Virus record (IMG/VR): IMGVR_UViG_3300020119_000141
Span: 1-42,706 of that record
DNA: 42,706 nucleotides
Direction: 5' to 3' (one strand)
Source: a virus
The translations under genes and the position numbers were made by a program. Positions 22,074 through 30,223 of this stretch are shown here, piece after piece. Position 1 is the first letter of the stretch, and every line of letters starts with the position of its first letter. The notes under the pieces were generated by a model, which saw only the letters and a program-made list of their open reading frames with translations, had not been told where the DNA came from and made no database searches.

Positions 22074-23726
22074 CTACTTGGCCGGTTTATTCTTTGCCTT
22101 CCCCTCGCCGCCGTTGTCGTTTTCGTCGCCGTCGGGCTCCGGTTTTTCGGGCATGGCTCCAGCCACGGGCGGCAGTTCGACGCTGTGCTGTTCGGCGAAC
22201 TCCTGCTCCTTCTCCTGCTCCAAAATCGTTTCCTCAAAGGTGGACTGTGACGATTCCTCGATTACCTCCGACCGGGATTTCAGACGGTTGTCGACGGCAA
22301 TGACGTTCGCGTTCGCGTCCTTTTCCGGGTCCACCCATGGCCAGCGGCGCGGGCGGAATTTGTGGTTGCTGAACTTTTCCAGCTTGGAAAACGGGAGTGA
22401 CGTTCCGGTCGTCGGGTCTTTGAGCGAACCGTTCGCCAGCGCGATTTGCAGCCAGAACAGGAAAACCGGCGTCTCGTGATGGTAAATCCACCATGTTTGC
22501 AGTGCCTTGAAATGCTCACGATCCTCCAACAGTCCGGCCCGGATGCTGGAGAAATTTACTTCGGTCAGGTCGTTCGCGATGGCGTAGTAGCTCATGTCGA
22601 GCCCGGCTCCGATTCGGCGGATGCGCGACTTCACGAAATCAGGATATTGCTCGTGCGGATACGCCGGATCCCATTTCTCGAACTTGAGGCCGGGCACCTG
22701 CGACAAGTCCTCGATGAGCCCCGCCTCCGCGTCCATCGAGCGATCCCCGTCCTTCGGTTGCTCGCCCGTGTAGCCTTCGCCCGGTTCGTTGAAATCCCGC
22801 ATGAACCATCCCATTTTGGCCGCTCCGGTGCGCGCGGCCACGATCGCCGCTTCGTCGTAACCATCGAGCATCTTGAGATCGCGCATGATGCCGTGAAACC
22901 ATGTGCAGTCCCGCACCTGAGTAATCCGCTGCTTCTTGAACGGGTGGATGAAGTCCTTCGCGTCGTGAAAATCCGAGAGGTAGCCGTCCGTATTCCACCA
23001 CATTTGATCGCCAGGGTGGGCTTTCAAAATCCAGTAGCCTTGCGGGCGCATGTAGCCATCAACCTGCACTCCCATGCGAACCTCGGAGAGAATCTTTCCG
23101 CCGTTCCCTTGGTCGGCCACGCGGATCACTTCGTTGCGCATGTCGTCGCACATGTCGGCTTCAAGCATTTGCAAGGCACACCCAAACTCGTTATTCGCCG
23201 TCACGACTTTGCGGCTCAACATGTCGCCGTCGCGCGCGGTGCTCCGAAGGGCGAGCCGTCCGCCCTCGTTCAGCGACATGCCGCCCGACACGTAAGGGTT
23301 TTTCTTCCATTTCGTGTAGGCGCTCTCGATGACCGCCGCGTCCATTTCATCGAGCACGTAAACGAGCCGTTTCGCCTTCGGGTCTTTTCGCCATTCCCCA
23401 GCTAGCGACGAAAACGTCATGCCGTGGTGGTCGTAAACGTTGTCCTCGAGACGCGAAAGGTAGCGCAGCGTGTAGGGCTCGTTCCGCTCCAACTCACGCG
23501 CCCGACCGCGCAGTGTGCGCAAACGTGTCCGCATTTCCGCATCGCCTGTCGTAAGCGGCGACGCCCAGTCCTGCGTCAGCCGGTCGTATTGGGCTCCCGA
23601 GTACGACCGTTTTTTCAGTTCAGCATCCCGCACCGCCCGCATTGAAATTGGCCGCGGGAAAGACTGCGCCGGCTTCGCGGTGAACGCGGCGATGGCTGAT
23701 TTCAGCCGTTGGCGGAAGGTCGGCAT
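22074..23726 (-). CDS. Portal protein (lambda-type)
   Basis: The product has 550 residues from the ATG at 23726, which overlaps the previous stop (TGATG). Features of lambda-family portals are the early ARELERNEPYTLRYLSRLEDNV segment (substrate of the conserved R/N-rich region), WWNTDGYLSDFHDAKDFIHPF, FHGIMRDLKMLDGYDEAAIVAARTGA, and the Asp/Glu/Lys-rich tail. It lies after the terminase and before protease-capsid, as expected. The dodecameric portal is the DNA entry channel and the terminase docking site. Confidence 0.85.
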   Translation of the reverse strand: MPTFRQRLKSAIAAFTAKPAQSFPRPISMRAVRDAELKKRSYSGAQYDRLTQDWASPLTTGDAEMRTRLRTLRGRARELERNEPYTLRYLSRLEDNVYDHHGMTFSSLAGEWRKDPKAKRLVYVLDEMDAAVIESAYTKWKKNPYVSGGMSLNEGGRLALRSTARDGDMLSRKVVTANNEFGCALQMLEADMCDDMRNEVIRVADQGNGGKILSEVRMGVQVDGYMRPQGYWILKAHPGDQMWWNTDGYLSDFHDAKDFIHPFKKQRITQVRDCTWFHGIMRDLKMLDGYDEAAIVAARTGAAKMGWFMRDFNEPGEGYTGEQPKDGDRSMDAEAGLIEDLSQVPGLKFEKWDPAYPHEQYPDFVKSRIRRIGAGLDMSYYAIANDLTEVNFSSIRAGLLEDREHFKALQTWWIYHHETPVFLFWLQIALANGSLKDPTTGTSLPFSKLEKFSNHKFRPRRWPWVDPEKDANANVIAVDNRLKSRSEVIEESSQSTFEETILEQEKEQEFAEQHSVELPPVAGAMPEKPEPDGDENDNGGEGKAKNKPAK

Positions 23727-23917
23727 CAGGGTTTTGTGTTCACGAGCGCCACGACGCAAAGCGCAAGAAAGTGCTGATAACTCCACCCGCGTTTAATGAT
23801 AAGCCCGGCCAAATCTTTGACGATCGGATTATTCGCCTTCGCCCATGCGAGATGCGCTTCGAGGTTGGCGGTGTCCTCACACTGCCGCACGAGGTTGGCC
23901 AGTTCTTCCGCGTTCAT
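23726..23917 (-). CDS. Small hypothetical protein before the portal
   Basis: The product has 63 residues. The N-terminal half is a charged helix (AEELANLVRQCEDTANLEAH) and the C-terminal half ends in a hydrophobic segment (YQHFLALCVVALVNTKP). Both ends overlap neighbours by TGATG. The lambda equivalent of this position is the head-tail joining protein W, but the sequence lacks a recognisable match. Confidence 0.55.
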   Translation of the reverse strand: MNAEELANLVRQCEDTANLEAHLAWAKANNPIVKDLAGLIIKRGWSYQHFLALCVVALVNTKP

Positions 23918-24036
23918 CAGAACATCAGCCGGCGATTGCGAAAGATGAAGAAGAGACGCGCGCAGATATTCGCCTCACGGCTGAATCGCCACGCATGACA
24001 CGCGACACGGATCGGACGGGGTAGGAGTTTATTCAT
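23917..24036 (-). CDS. Very small basic protein with overlaps at both ends
   Basis: The product has 39 residues (MNKLLPRPIRVACHAWRFSRE, the last residue omitted in some readings), with 9 Arg and a hydrophobic/aromatic middle (ARLFFIFRNRRLMF). The ATG at 24036 overlaps the preceding stop as ATGA and its stop overlaps the next ATG as TGATG. Such double coupling is the main evidence; it may serve only to carry ribosomes to the next gene. Confidence 0.4.
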   Translation of the reverse strand: MNKLLPRPIRVACHAWRFSREANICARLFFIFRNRRLMF

Positions 24037-24650
24037 TGCCACGGCACCCACTGATATTGCGGGTAAGCGGTTTGATTCATCGGGCGGAAGCGGACGCCGA
24101 TTTTGTTGCCGGCCCCGAGCCCGGCGTTAAGCCGTTCCTGTTGTTCCTCGCGCGCCACTTCGGATTTGAACCGCTCACGCAGTTTGAACAGGTCGCCGAT
24201 ATTGTTTAGCGTGTAGGCGCTCCCGTTGACCGAGGCGGTCTCGACCGTCCTCGACGTCAGCTTGAAAATCGTCGCCTCAATCGCGGCCAAACATTGCGCC
24301 GCCCATGAAATCGTCGGCGCCCCGTTTGGGTTGGCCGCAAGATTCGGCCCGACAGTCATGTTCGGAAACGTCGTGCGCACCTGGTGCTGCGCGCCCGTTT
24401 TCGTGACGTAGGCGCCAATCAGGTATTTGCCCGGAACCCATGCCGCGGTCGTGGCACTCGGCAAATCCGTTTTGAATAGTCCTCCATCATTCGTCGCGTC
24501 CCACTTGTAGATATTCGCCCCGTTGCGGATGATGTAGTGCAACGTCCATTCGGTCGGCGAATAGTCGTTGAATTGCCGCCAAAACACCACGTTATCGCCC
24601 GCGGCAATGACCTGCGGCTCCCTGCGGCAGTTTTGGTCGGTTAGGCTCAA
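24033..24650 (-). CDS. Structural-type protein between terminase and portal
   Basis: The product has 205 residues with a TTG start at 24650; no ATG exists in the first 90 residues. The N-terminal 95 residues form an Ig-like beta domain (NVVFWRQFNDYSPTEWTLHYI, slightly over a strand pair, then GKYLIGAYVTKTGAQHQV), and residues 110-165 are helical (AAQCLAAIEATIFKLTSR). It occupies the slot of head completion or joining proteins. The gap upstream carries copy A of the palindromic element. Confidence 0.6.
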   Translation of the reverse strand: MSLTDQNCRREPQVIAAGDNVVFWRQFNDYSPTEWTLHYIIRNGANIYKWDATNDGGLFKTDLPSATTAAWVPGKYLIGAYVTKTGAQHQVRTTFPNMTVGPNLAANPNGAPTISWAAQCLAAIEATIFKLTSRTVETASVNGSAYTLNNIGDLFKLRERFKSEVAREEQQERLNAGLGAGNKIGVRFRPMNQTAYPQYQWVPWQ

Positions 24651-24664
24651 TGCCTACCCATTGC

Positions 24665-24680
24665 AGGGAATTTCCCGATG
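24665..24680. promoter_or_regulatory. GGGAAATTTCCC-type element, copy A
   Basis: AGGGAATTTCCCGATG lies in the 48-base gap between the genes at 24699-24923 and 24033-24650. On the minus strand it is preceded by TGTTTCGCATTGAAACA, a 6-bp stem with a 5-base loop, and the TTG start codon follows about 15 bases after the palindrome. Confidence 0.5.
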
Positions 24681-24698
24681 TTTCAATGCGAAACACCC

Positions 24699-24923
24699 TT
24701 ACGCCTTGTCCAGACGCTTTCGCATCTCGGGGTCGGTGATGAGTCTTTCCACGCAGAGTCGCATTTCGTGTTTTGTGATGCGGTCGGCCGCAACTTCCGC
24801 AGCGAGGCCGGCGATGGCGTCCAACGGGACCGGCGAAGTTTCCAACGTCAGTTTGTGCCGCGACAACATCCCCGCGTATTCGTTGACCATGAATTTTCCG
24901 ACTATCAGCGCCACGTTCATCAC
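24699..24923 (-). CDS. Hypothetical protein after the large terminase
   Basis: The product has 74 residues, largely helical, with AIAGLAAEVAADRITKHEM and a Lys/Arg-rich end (MRKRLDKA). Two adjacent ATG codons lie at the start; the first overlaps the terminase stop by ATGA. No family recognised. A head or packaging accessory role would fit the neighbours. Confidence 0.6.
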   Translation of the reverse strand: MMNVALIVGKFMVNEYAGMLSRHKLTLETSPVPLDAIAGLAAEVAADRITKHEMRLCVERLITDPEMRKRLDKA

Positions 24924-27001
24924 CAGCGAGGCCTACGTCTAAATCCCGCGGCTTTGCGCCAGTGGGCAGGGATTGGACGTTCGGGCTCGGTAGCGGGCGC
25001 CATTTTCGTTTCTTCGGCGGTTAGCGGGGTCGCTGGCGTGATGTGGCCGGCGTCGTTCATTTCGGCAGAGGATTCCGACGCGGCGTCCCGTTCGTTAGAA
25101 CCGGCCTGCGGTATTCCGGTATCCGCTGGTGCCCCATCGGAAAGTTTCGGCTTCATCTCTTCTGCCACCATCTGCGCCGACTTCGCCGCGTTCTGCGCCT
25201 GTGCCTGCTTCTTCAAATTGGCTGCTAACTTGGCCCACATGATCGGCGCGAGCGAGTGCAAAGCGGCTAGCGCATACACGTTCAGGTCCAGCGCCTCGTT
25301 TCGGACGTGCTCGTGCTCTTTTTCAAAAATGAAGTATTGTTTGCCGTATTGGAACTTTCGGCGGCGGCGCTCGGCTGTGAGTTGTTTGAAAAATTCCGAG
25401 TCATAGGTTTTGGCGAAGTGCATCGACCGCGCCTCTCCGACGGGCAGAAGTAACCGATCGTAGATCGTGGACTTCGCCACCGTCACGCCGATGTTCCAAT
25501 GCGGGATTCGCGCCTTGTTGTTCGTGCTCGGTTTGGCGGGTAAAAGCGGTGGCGTATTCAATCCCACGCGATTTATCCCGCGGCACGGGAAAATCCCACG
25601 AGAGAGGCGCGCGACGCAGAATCCCAGCACGCGCTTATCTTTGTGCCCCATGTCAACAAAGGTGCGCTCGATTTTCATTTGCAGGCCGTCCTCACGCCTG
25701 AACGTCTGCAATAGGAATTTGTCGAGGTTCGCCCAAACTTCATCCTTTTCCGTGTCCCCGTGAAAAACCTTTTGGACGATGCCCCAGCTTTCCTCCTCAA
25801 GTCCCCAGCCCTTCACATCAACCTCGATGCGTAAGCGGTGAACGTCCACGCCGGCCGTGAGCACAAGCACGCCTTCCGGCATGTCTTCCGGGCCGTATTC
25901 CTCGCATCGCTTCAAAATCTCGTTCCCGTCGATCTTCTCACCTTCCTCTTCGTAGGTTTCCGAGAGAAATGTGTTTTGCCACGTCTTGACGGCTGCGGCG
26001 CCTGCGTCCTTCGCCGTCAGGTGCTCCATCACAAACTGATGGATTTTCGTGACGAAGCCCTTTTTCGCCGGGAAAAGTGAGTTGATGCCGTTCAGCCAAT
26101 AACCGCGAATCCCGGTAAACGGCAGCGTCGGGCGCCATTCGCCCGCTTTCACCGATGCAATGCGCTGCGCGTCATCCAGCGTTTTCTCGCATTTCTCGCA
26201 AATCAGGTGCGCGGCCTTCTCATTGCCTCTTTCCCATTTCACATGCCGCCACATCCACACCTGAAACTCTCCGCAGTGAGGACAAGGGCAAAACCATTTG
26301 CGAAAATCGCTTCGCTCCAGCCATGACCACACGCGCGAGGCTCCGGTGATGGTTGGCGTCGAGCTGACGATCTGAACGGAATCAGGGTAGTTGTCGGCGC
26401 GTTTGAACGCCAACACCACCGGATCTCCCTCCGGGGAGTTTTCCATCGCGTCAACCTCTTCACAGATTACCCGCGGCGCCTGAATCTGCCGAAACCCCGA
26501 CGGAGAGTTTGCCCCGATTGCCGCGCACCGTCCGCCAGGGAACGCCACCGACAAAAGCGTATTGTCAGCGTCCCGTGAGTAGGCGTCCCGAATCTTTCCG
26601 CGGAAACATGGCGACGCGGCGATCATCGGATTGAAAAACTCTTTCCGCCATTTCTTCGCGGAATCCAAAGTCGGATAACACCAGAGAATGTGACACGGAT
26701 CATAATCGACCGTGTAGCCGGTCAGATTCATCTCGCATTCGGTTTTTCCGGTTCGAGAGGCCCAACACATCACCGTCGTCTGCACCTCGGGGTCGAAAAA
26801 CGAATCCTGCGGCTCGGCTGAATACGGGGTGAGCGCGAGCGAGTAAGGCCCAGCTTTGGCCGTTACTGATTTGGGCATGATTCTGCGCTTCACCGCCCAG
26901 TCCTTAACGGGTAGCGGCGGCGGAATCGTCAGGATCGCGTCAAGGTTCCTCTTCGCCAATCTTATCGCGCGCCGCAAGTGCTGCTTCCGCGTAATCATCA
27001 A
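24920..27001 (-). CDS. terL: Terminase large subunit (lambda gpA type)
   Basis: The product has 693 residues. CWASRTGKTE (79-88) is the Walker A-like ATP site of the gpA family and APRVICEEVDAM (175-186) the Walker B with catalytic Glu. CPCPHCGEF near 238-245 with CEKCEK near 268-273 forms a zinc-ribbon-like insert. TAGVDVHRLRIEVDVKGWG near 400 opens the RNase-H-like nuclease. The C-terminal 90 residues are Ala/Pro/Lys-rich. It cuts and packages DNA through the portal. The start overlaps the small-subunit gene by 62 bases; no better start was found inside. Confidence 0.92.
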   Translation of the reverse strand: MMITRKQHLRRAIRLAKRNLDAILTIPPPLPVKDWAVKRRIMPKSVTAKAGPYSLALTPYSAEPQDSFFDPEVQTTVMCWASRTGKTECEMNLTGYTVDYDPCHILWCYPTLDSAKKWRKEFFNPMIAASPCFRGKIRDAYSRDADNTLLSVAFPGGRCAAIGANSPSGFRQIQAPRVICEEVDAMENSPEGDPVVLAFKRADNYPDSVQIVSSTPTITGASRVWSWLERSDFRKWFCPCPHCGEFQVWMWRHVKWERGNEKAAHLICEKCEKTLDDAQRIASVKAGEWRPTLPFTGIRGYWLNGINSLFPAKKGFVTKIHQFVMEHLTAKDAGAAAVKTWQNTFLSETYEEEGEKIDGNEILKRCEEYGPEDMPEGVLVLTAGVDVHRLRIEVDVKGWGLEEESWGIVQKVFHGDTEKDEVWANLDKFLLQTFRREDGLQMKIERTFVDMGHKDKRVLGFCVARLSRGIFPCRGINRVGLNTPPLLPAKPSTNNKARIPHWNIGVTVAKSTIYDRLLLPVGEARSMHFAKTYDSEFFKQLTAERRRRKFQYGKQYFIFEKEHEHVRNEALDLNVYALAALHSLAPIMWAKLAANLKKQAQAQNAAKSAQMVAEEMKPKLSDGAPADTGIPQAGSNERDAASESSAEMNDAGHITPATPLTAEETKMAPATEPERPIPAHWRKAAGFRRRPRW

Positions 27002-27374
27002 GTGGGATTTGTTTCATCTGCTCAAGCAGACGGTGCCTAAGTTCCTTGGGGATGTCGGCCGAACTGACAACCGCCTTCATTCCCTCCAACGCTCCTTCCC
27101 AAACGATTTCAACTATCTCCGACGGCAGGAGCATGCGCGCCCGCTCGTCTCGCTCCATCTCCGCAAGGTCGGCTTCCGCTTTCAACTTCCTGAGTTTCTC
27201 GCTTTCGCTGTCCCCAAATACGGCCGCGCAAATCTGCGCCGTCGTGTAGGTGCCCGACTCGTCCGACTTCACACCAACAACTCCGAGCCGTTTGGTCAGC
27301 GTCCGCCGATCGATACCAAACTCCAAAGCGGCCTGATTGACGCTCCAATAGATGCGGTCGGATTTTACGCCCAT
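26940..27374 (-). CDS. Terminase small subunit, Nu1-like
   Basis: The product has 144 residues from the ATG at 27374; a GTG at 27434 would add 20 residues. YWSVNQAALEFGIDRRTLTKRL (about 8-29, longer than the core NQAALEFGIDRRTLTKRL) is a winged-helix or MerR-like DNA-binding start typical of Nu1-type small terminases. TYTTAQICAAVFGD follows, then a long charged helix (KLKAEADLAEMERDERARML). It recognises the packaging site and recruits the large subunit. Location directly before terL and after an HNH gene is standard. Confidence 0.75.
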   Translation of the reverse strand: MGVKSDRIYWSVNQAALEFGIDRRTLTKRLGVVGVKSDESGTYTTAQICAAVFGDSESEKLRKLKAEADLAEMERDERARMLLPSEIVEIVWEGALEGMKAVVSSADIPKELRHRLLEQMKQIPLDDYAEAALAARDKIGEEEP

Positions 27375-27467
27375 TGGGGAGAAGTGCCAAAAGTTTCCGG
27401 AATCCGCAAGAGGCGCACCTCGCGTTCCCTCCACGGCAGCCTTTTTTCCAAGTACCTTGGCGTTTTT

Positions 27468-28328
27468 TTACCCATGGGCCTCGTGGAGCACGAACTGCCC
27501 TTGTCCCTCGATGACAGGCGGCAATGTGAGCGTGCGCCTCACTTCCTTGTCGCCTTTGGCTATGTTATCACGCGCCCACAATGGGCGAAGGTTTGTATAG
27601 TGGAAGCAGCGCAACACGTCTTCTCGCTTCGTCAGGTCGAAGCGTGCGCAGGCTGTGATGTGGTCAATGTGCCAGACCTTGCCATGGTTGGCCCACGTCA
27701 TGCCGGGCGCAAACTGCTTCTCAATGTGACGCTTCAGGTGTTGGTACGTGCAGCCGGCCAACTCTGCCGTGCGACATGGGCGCCGTATGCCTTTCAGCAG
27801 GTTCTTTAGTCGCTTCCGCAGATAGAACTTAATGCGTAGATGGGGGGTGCGCATAATGCGCTCACCCTGCGCTTTTACCTTCCTTCGTGTGTCACCACAT
27901 GGCAGCGCGTCGTGTGGTTTATTCGCACGCGTCCATGCTGCGTCATGCGCTCGCTCCATTATGCCGAATAGGGCGACTTCGCGAAGCGATGCCTTTTTGT
28001 AAGTGAAATCAGTTCTGGCCCCTTTTGGGGTCATTGCCCCGGTGTGGAATGGTGATGGCCGCTTGCTGTCGAAAACGTTAACCGATTTCAGGTGCCGCGT
28101 GATGCTCGGTGCGGTTCGCCGCGGGTCGCGCTTCAGGCGTTTGGCGATGGCTTTTGCCCCCATTCCTGAATGGTAAAGAGCGATACATATAGGGATCGGC
28201 AGTTGGCAATCGCCCTCAACGCTTTTGCGCTTCTCGGTGTGGCCGGTGATGAGGCGCACTTCGACGGGCATGTGCTCGTCGCGGGGTAAGGCGAAAGAGG
28301 CGTCCACCCAAGTGTCACCGAGCGACAT
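27468..28328 (-). CDS. HNH endonuclease with N-terminal helix-turn-helix, next to terminase
   Basis: The product has 286 residues. Residues about 45-85 look like a helix-turn-helix (SGMGAKAIAKRLKRDP, then SITRHLKS). The nuclease core near 215-260 reads WHIDHITACARFDLTKREDV, then HYTNLRPLWARDNIAKGD, closely parallel to the HNH protein at 18861-19520. HNH proteins beside terminase often assist DNA cleavage at packaging in HK97-like phages, though a homing enzyme is the alternative. The first ATG at 28328 overlaps the previous gene by 14 bases. Confidence 0.75.
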   Translation of the reverse strand: MSLGDTWVDASFALPRDEHMPVEVRLITGHTEKRKSVEGDCQLPIPICIALYHSGMGAKAIAKRLKRDPRRTAPSITRHLKSVNVFDSKRPSPFHTGAMTPKGARTDFTYKKASLREVALFGIMERAHDAAWTRANKPHDALPCGDTRRKVKAQGERIMRTPHLRIKFYLRKRLKNLLKGIRRPCRTAELAGCTYQHLKRHIEKQFAPGMTWANHGKVWHIDHITACARFDLTKREDVLRCFHYTNLRPLWARDNIAKGDKEVRRTLTLPPVIEGQGQFVLHEAHG

Positions 28329-28635
28329 CTTCTCTCCTGTTCGCCTCGCGCAGTCGGTTCTCTGCCTGCACTTCGGTCAATAGGTGGAAGCGGTTGCGAT
28401 GCCAACCGACATACTGGCCAGTCACCCTACAAAACACGGGCTTGCCGATTAGGTGTAGCCGTGGGGTTGTCCTAGCGATCCCATTTTCACGAAACGTCTC
28501 CTCCTTGATGCTCTCCACCACGTAAACCGCGTTATGGACAACGAAGCCGTTCGGGAACTCGAAGTCGCCCGAGAACGCCCCGCTTCGTGGCACAGCGTCC
28601 ACGCAGACTACTTTGTCGCTGGTTTTGAAGCTCAT
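28315..28635 (-). CDS. Small conserved-type phage protein
   Basis: The product has 106 residues from the ATG at 28635 (ATGA overlap). A beta-rich core contains DKVVCVDAVP, then VYVVESIKEETF, then PRLHLIGKPV and YVGWHRNRFHLL. This small-barrel-like layout is common in phage early proteins whose role is unknown. It ends in a charged helix (ENRLREANRREDVAR). Confidence 0.65.
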   Translation of the reverse strand: MSFKTSDKVVCVDAVPRSGAFSGDFEFPNGFVVHNAVYVVESIKEETFRENGIARTTPRLHLIGKPVFCRVTGQYVGWHRNRFHLLTEVQAENRLREANRREDVAR

Positions 28636-28850
28636 GGCTTGGCGTCCCTCTGCGCCCGGAGGAAGGCGAGCAGGTTGGCGAGGTTGGTGCGCTCGGTCAG
28701 CAAATCTGATTGAGCGCAAAAGTTGGTGCCGGCCAGAGCCTCGAAAATCTCGTCGAGCCCCTTGATCGTCTTTTCCAGTTGGGCGATGGCCGCTTCGGTG
28801 GCGCGCTGGTAGCGCAGGGAGGAGACGACTTGGTCGGTGGGTGTGCTCAT
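28632..28850 (-). CDS. Small helical hypothetical protein
   Basis: The product has 72 residues from the ATG at 28850 (MSTPTDQVVSSLRYQR), with ATGA overlaps at both ends. It is entirely helical and charged, with AAIAQLEKTIKGLDEI and LTERTNLANLLAFLRAQ, suggesting a small coiled-coil protein. Not recognised. Confidence 0.6.
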   Translation of the reverse strand: MSTPTDQVVSSLRYQRATEAAIAQLEKTIKGLDEIFEALAGTNFCAQSDLLTERTNLANLLAFLRAQRDAKP

Positions 28851-29377
28851 GCGATCCTTTCGTGGGCGAGTAGTTCGTCCATGCGTGCAATAGCTTCCTC
28901 GCGTGTGATGTTTCGGCCCTCGTATTTGTGAGCGTAGAAGCCGGCCGCGTAAGGCTTGAACCACCCCGAATGTTCGAGAAAATACGGGTGTTGCGGGTTG
29001 AGTCGCGTCTGGATTTGCAGGTGGCATCTCTGGCAGAGCGACAGGAGATTCCACCATTCGCAGTTCGATTTGTTGCCGTCGAGATGGTGGACGGTGAGAA
29101 TGCGCCATTCGGCGTAAATGCTGATGCCAGCTCGCACCAATTCTCCAGCAACGGCCGACGCAAGGCGTCGCGGCTCAGCCTCTCCTTTATGGAATATCGC
29201 GATCGGCCCTTTGTGCGTGCAGTAGTTGTCGCACGGCGTCCATTGCCCTTTCCCGTGCTCGCCGGTCTTGTAGCGGTGCCCGCACCGAATGCAGCGATGA
29301 CCAGCCTCCGCGCGCACGCGGTCGCCTATTGCGCACCAGTCGGCGGGATATTCGCCTTTGATGTGGAGTCGGCTCAT
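28847..29377 (-). CDS. HNH endonuclease with zinc-binding Cys pairs
   Basis: The product has 176 residues. RCIRCGHRYK (30s) provides the first CxxC pair. WRILTVHHLDGNKSNCEWWN and LLSLCQRCHLQIQTRLNP supply the HH-N and second CxxCH parts of a zinc-ribbon HNH fold. It differs from the two HNH genes at 18861 and 27468. It is embedded by ATGA overlaps between a DnaA-domain gene and small genes. Nicking or double-strand cleavage in replication or packaging is possible; no target is evident. Confidence 0.8.
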   Translation of the reverse strand: MSRLHIKGEYPADWCAIGDRVRAEAGHRCIRCGHRYKTGEHGKGQWTPCDNYCTHKGPIAIFHKGEAEPRRLASAVAGELVRAGISIYAEWRILTVHHLDGNKSNCEWWNLLSLCQRCHLQIQTRLNPQHPYFLEHSGWFKPYAAGFYAHKYEGRNITREEAIARMDELLAHERIA

Positions 29378-29700
29378 GCGGCGTTCCTACGCAGCTTGGC
29401 CCGCAAACGGGTCCAGGTTGGCCAGCGGTCTTTCCCGTGCCGCCCACTTCGGATTCTGACGGCTGCCGCGGCGTGCTGGGCCGTAAAGTGCCGTTCCCTG
29501 CCAAAAGCGGCCGCTATTTCCTGCCAGCCTAGTTCCGGCTGCACAAACTCACGGATCAGCGCCATGGCGATTTGTCGGGCCATTGCCGCAGGCTGCTTAT
29601 TGTCGGGTGCGTTCAGTTCGGCCACGGCGATCCCGTATTCGGCGGCGACTAGGCTTTTGACCGTGGCGATGGAGCGGGACTGAGAGCGGGTAGGGGTCAT
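29374..29700 (-). CDS. Stand-alone DnaA domain IV-like protein
   Basis: The product has 108 residues. Residues about 13-85 follow the C-terminal DNA-binding domain of DnaA: VKSLVAAEYGIAVAEL, then ARQIAMALIREFV, WQEIAAAFGRERHFTAQHA, and AVRI. The last part aligns with the DnaA signature (GGRDHSTVxHA), although Asp and Ser are replaced. AAA+ and other DnaA domains are missing. Such a protein could bind host- or phage-type DnaA boxes, to hijack or block initiation. It starts after a 95-base A/T-rich gap. Confidence 0.75.
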   Translation of the reverse strand: MTPTRSQSRSIATVKSLVAAEYGIAVAELNAPDNKQPAAMARQIAMALIREFVQPELGWQEIAAAFGRERHFTAQHAAAAVRIRSGRHGKDRWPTWTRLRAKLRRNAA

Positions 29701-29795
29701 GAATTCGGACTGTCCGGTTTTATTGTGCTTGTCGCATCTTCACGAAATCGTGCGAATGAGGCTTCTTCTTTTTACCGTTTTTCTTCTTAAAACGT
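29701..29795. other. A/T-rich gap upstream of the DnaA-like gene
   Basis: The 95 bases have an unusually long pyrimidine-rich plus-strand run (29761-29800, CTTCTTCTTTTTACCG and similar) in a GC-rich genome, and a palindrome CACGAAATCGTG (29741-29752). No gene fits. It may hold the promoter or leader of the DnaA-like gene or an unwinding region; I see no consensus DnaA box. Confidence 0.4.
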
Positions 29796-29969
29796 TTATT
29801 CTTCTCCCGTGAGTTCGGCTGCGGTGCAGTCGCCCATCGCCAGTAAGCGGATGATGGTGTTTTTCCGGTCAAGGATCTCGTGAAACTCTTCAAGGCGCTT
29901 TTCGGCGGCGTCGAGTTCGCATCGCAGTTTGCTGACGGTCTCGGCGGCTCGCTGTTCTGGTGTGCTCAT
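29796..29969 (-). CDS. Small coiled-coil hypothetical protein
   Basis: The product has 57 residues from the ATG at 29969 (ATGA overlap). LRCELDAAEKRLEEFHEIL is a strong coiled coil, followed by IIRLLAMGDCTAAELTGEE. Not recognised. It closes a run of coupled genes before the A/T-rich gap. Confidence 0.6.
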   Translation of the reverse strand: MSTPEQRAAETVSKLRCELDAAEKRLEEFHEILDRKNTIIRLLAMGDCTAAELTGEE

Positions 29970-30223
29970 GGGCAAACGCGGTTGAATAGCTCGTGAAACT
30001 CGCTGTTGTGGCCCGGTGGCGTGCGATTGTCCCAAAGGACGAGCGCAGCGCCGCGGGTGCGAGTCAATGGCCCTTGCGAGGCGCAGCAAATGCAAACGGT
30101 GGCAAACAAATCGCCTTCGTTGTCGTGCAAAACTAGCTCCGTGTTCGGGTGCCGTTCGTCACCACAAAACGGGCATGGTCTCGGCCTGACGGCCTCGACC
30201 TGTTCGGAAAGGGGGACGCTCAT
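29966..30223 (-). CDS. Lar-like zinc-ribbon protein
   Basis: The product has 85 residues. RPRPCPFCGDE (14-24) and TVCICCASQGPL (about 43-54) supply the two Cys pairs, and AALVLWDNRTPP corresponds to the conserved A-xxx-WNxR end of Lar-type restriction-alleviation proteins. Rac Lar modulates type I restriction; most phage members are uncharacterised, so the role here is a family-based guess. Both ends overlap neighbours by ATGA. Confidence 0.65.
   Translation of the reverse strand: MSVPLSEQVEAVRPRPCPFCGDERHPNTELVLHDNEGDLFATVCICCASQGPLTRTRGAALVLWDNRTPPGHNSEFHELFNRVCP

Noticed and set aside
25578-25600. GGGAAAATCCC within the terminase gene
   Set aside because: It lies inside well-supported coding sequence (GIFPCRG) and not in a gap like the other copies, so it is probably chance.
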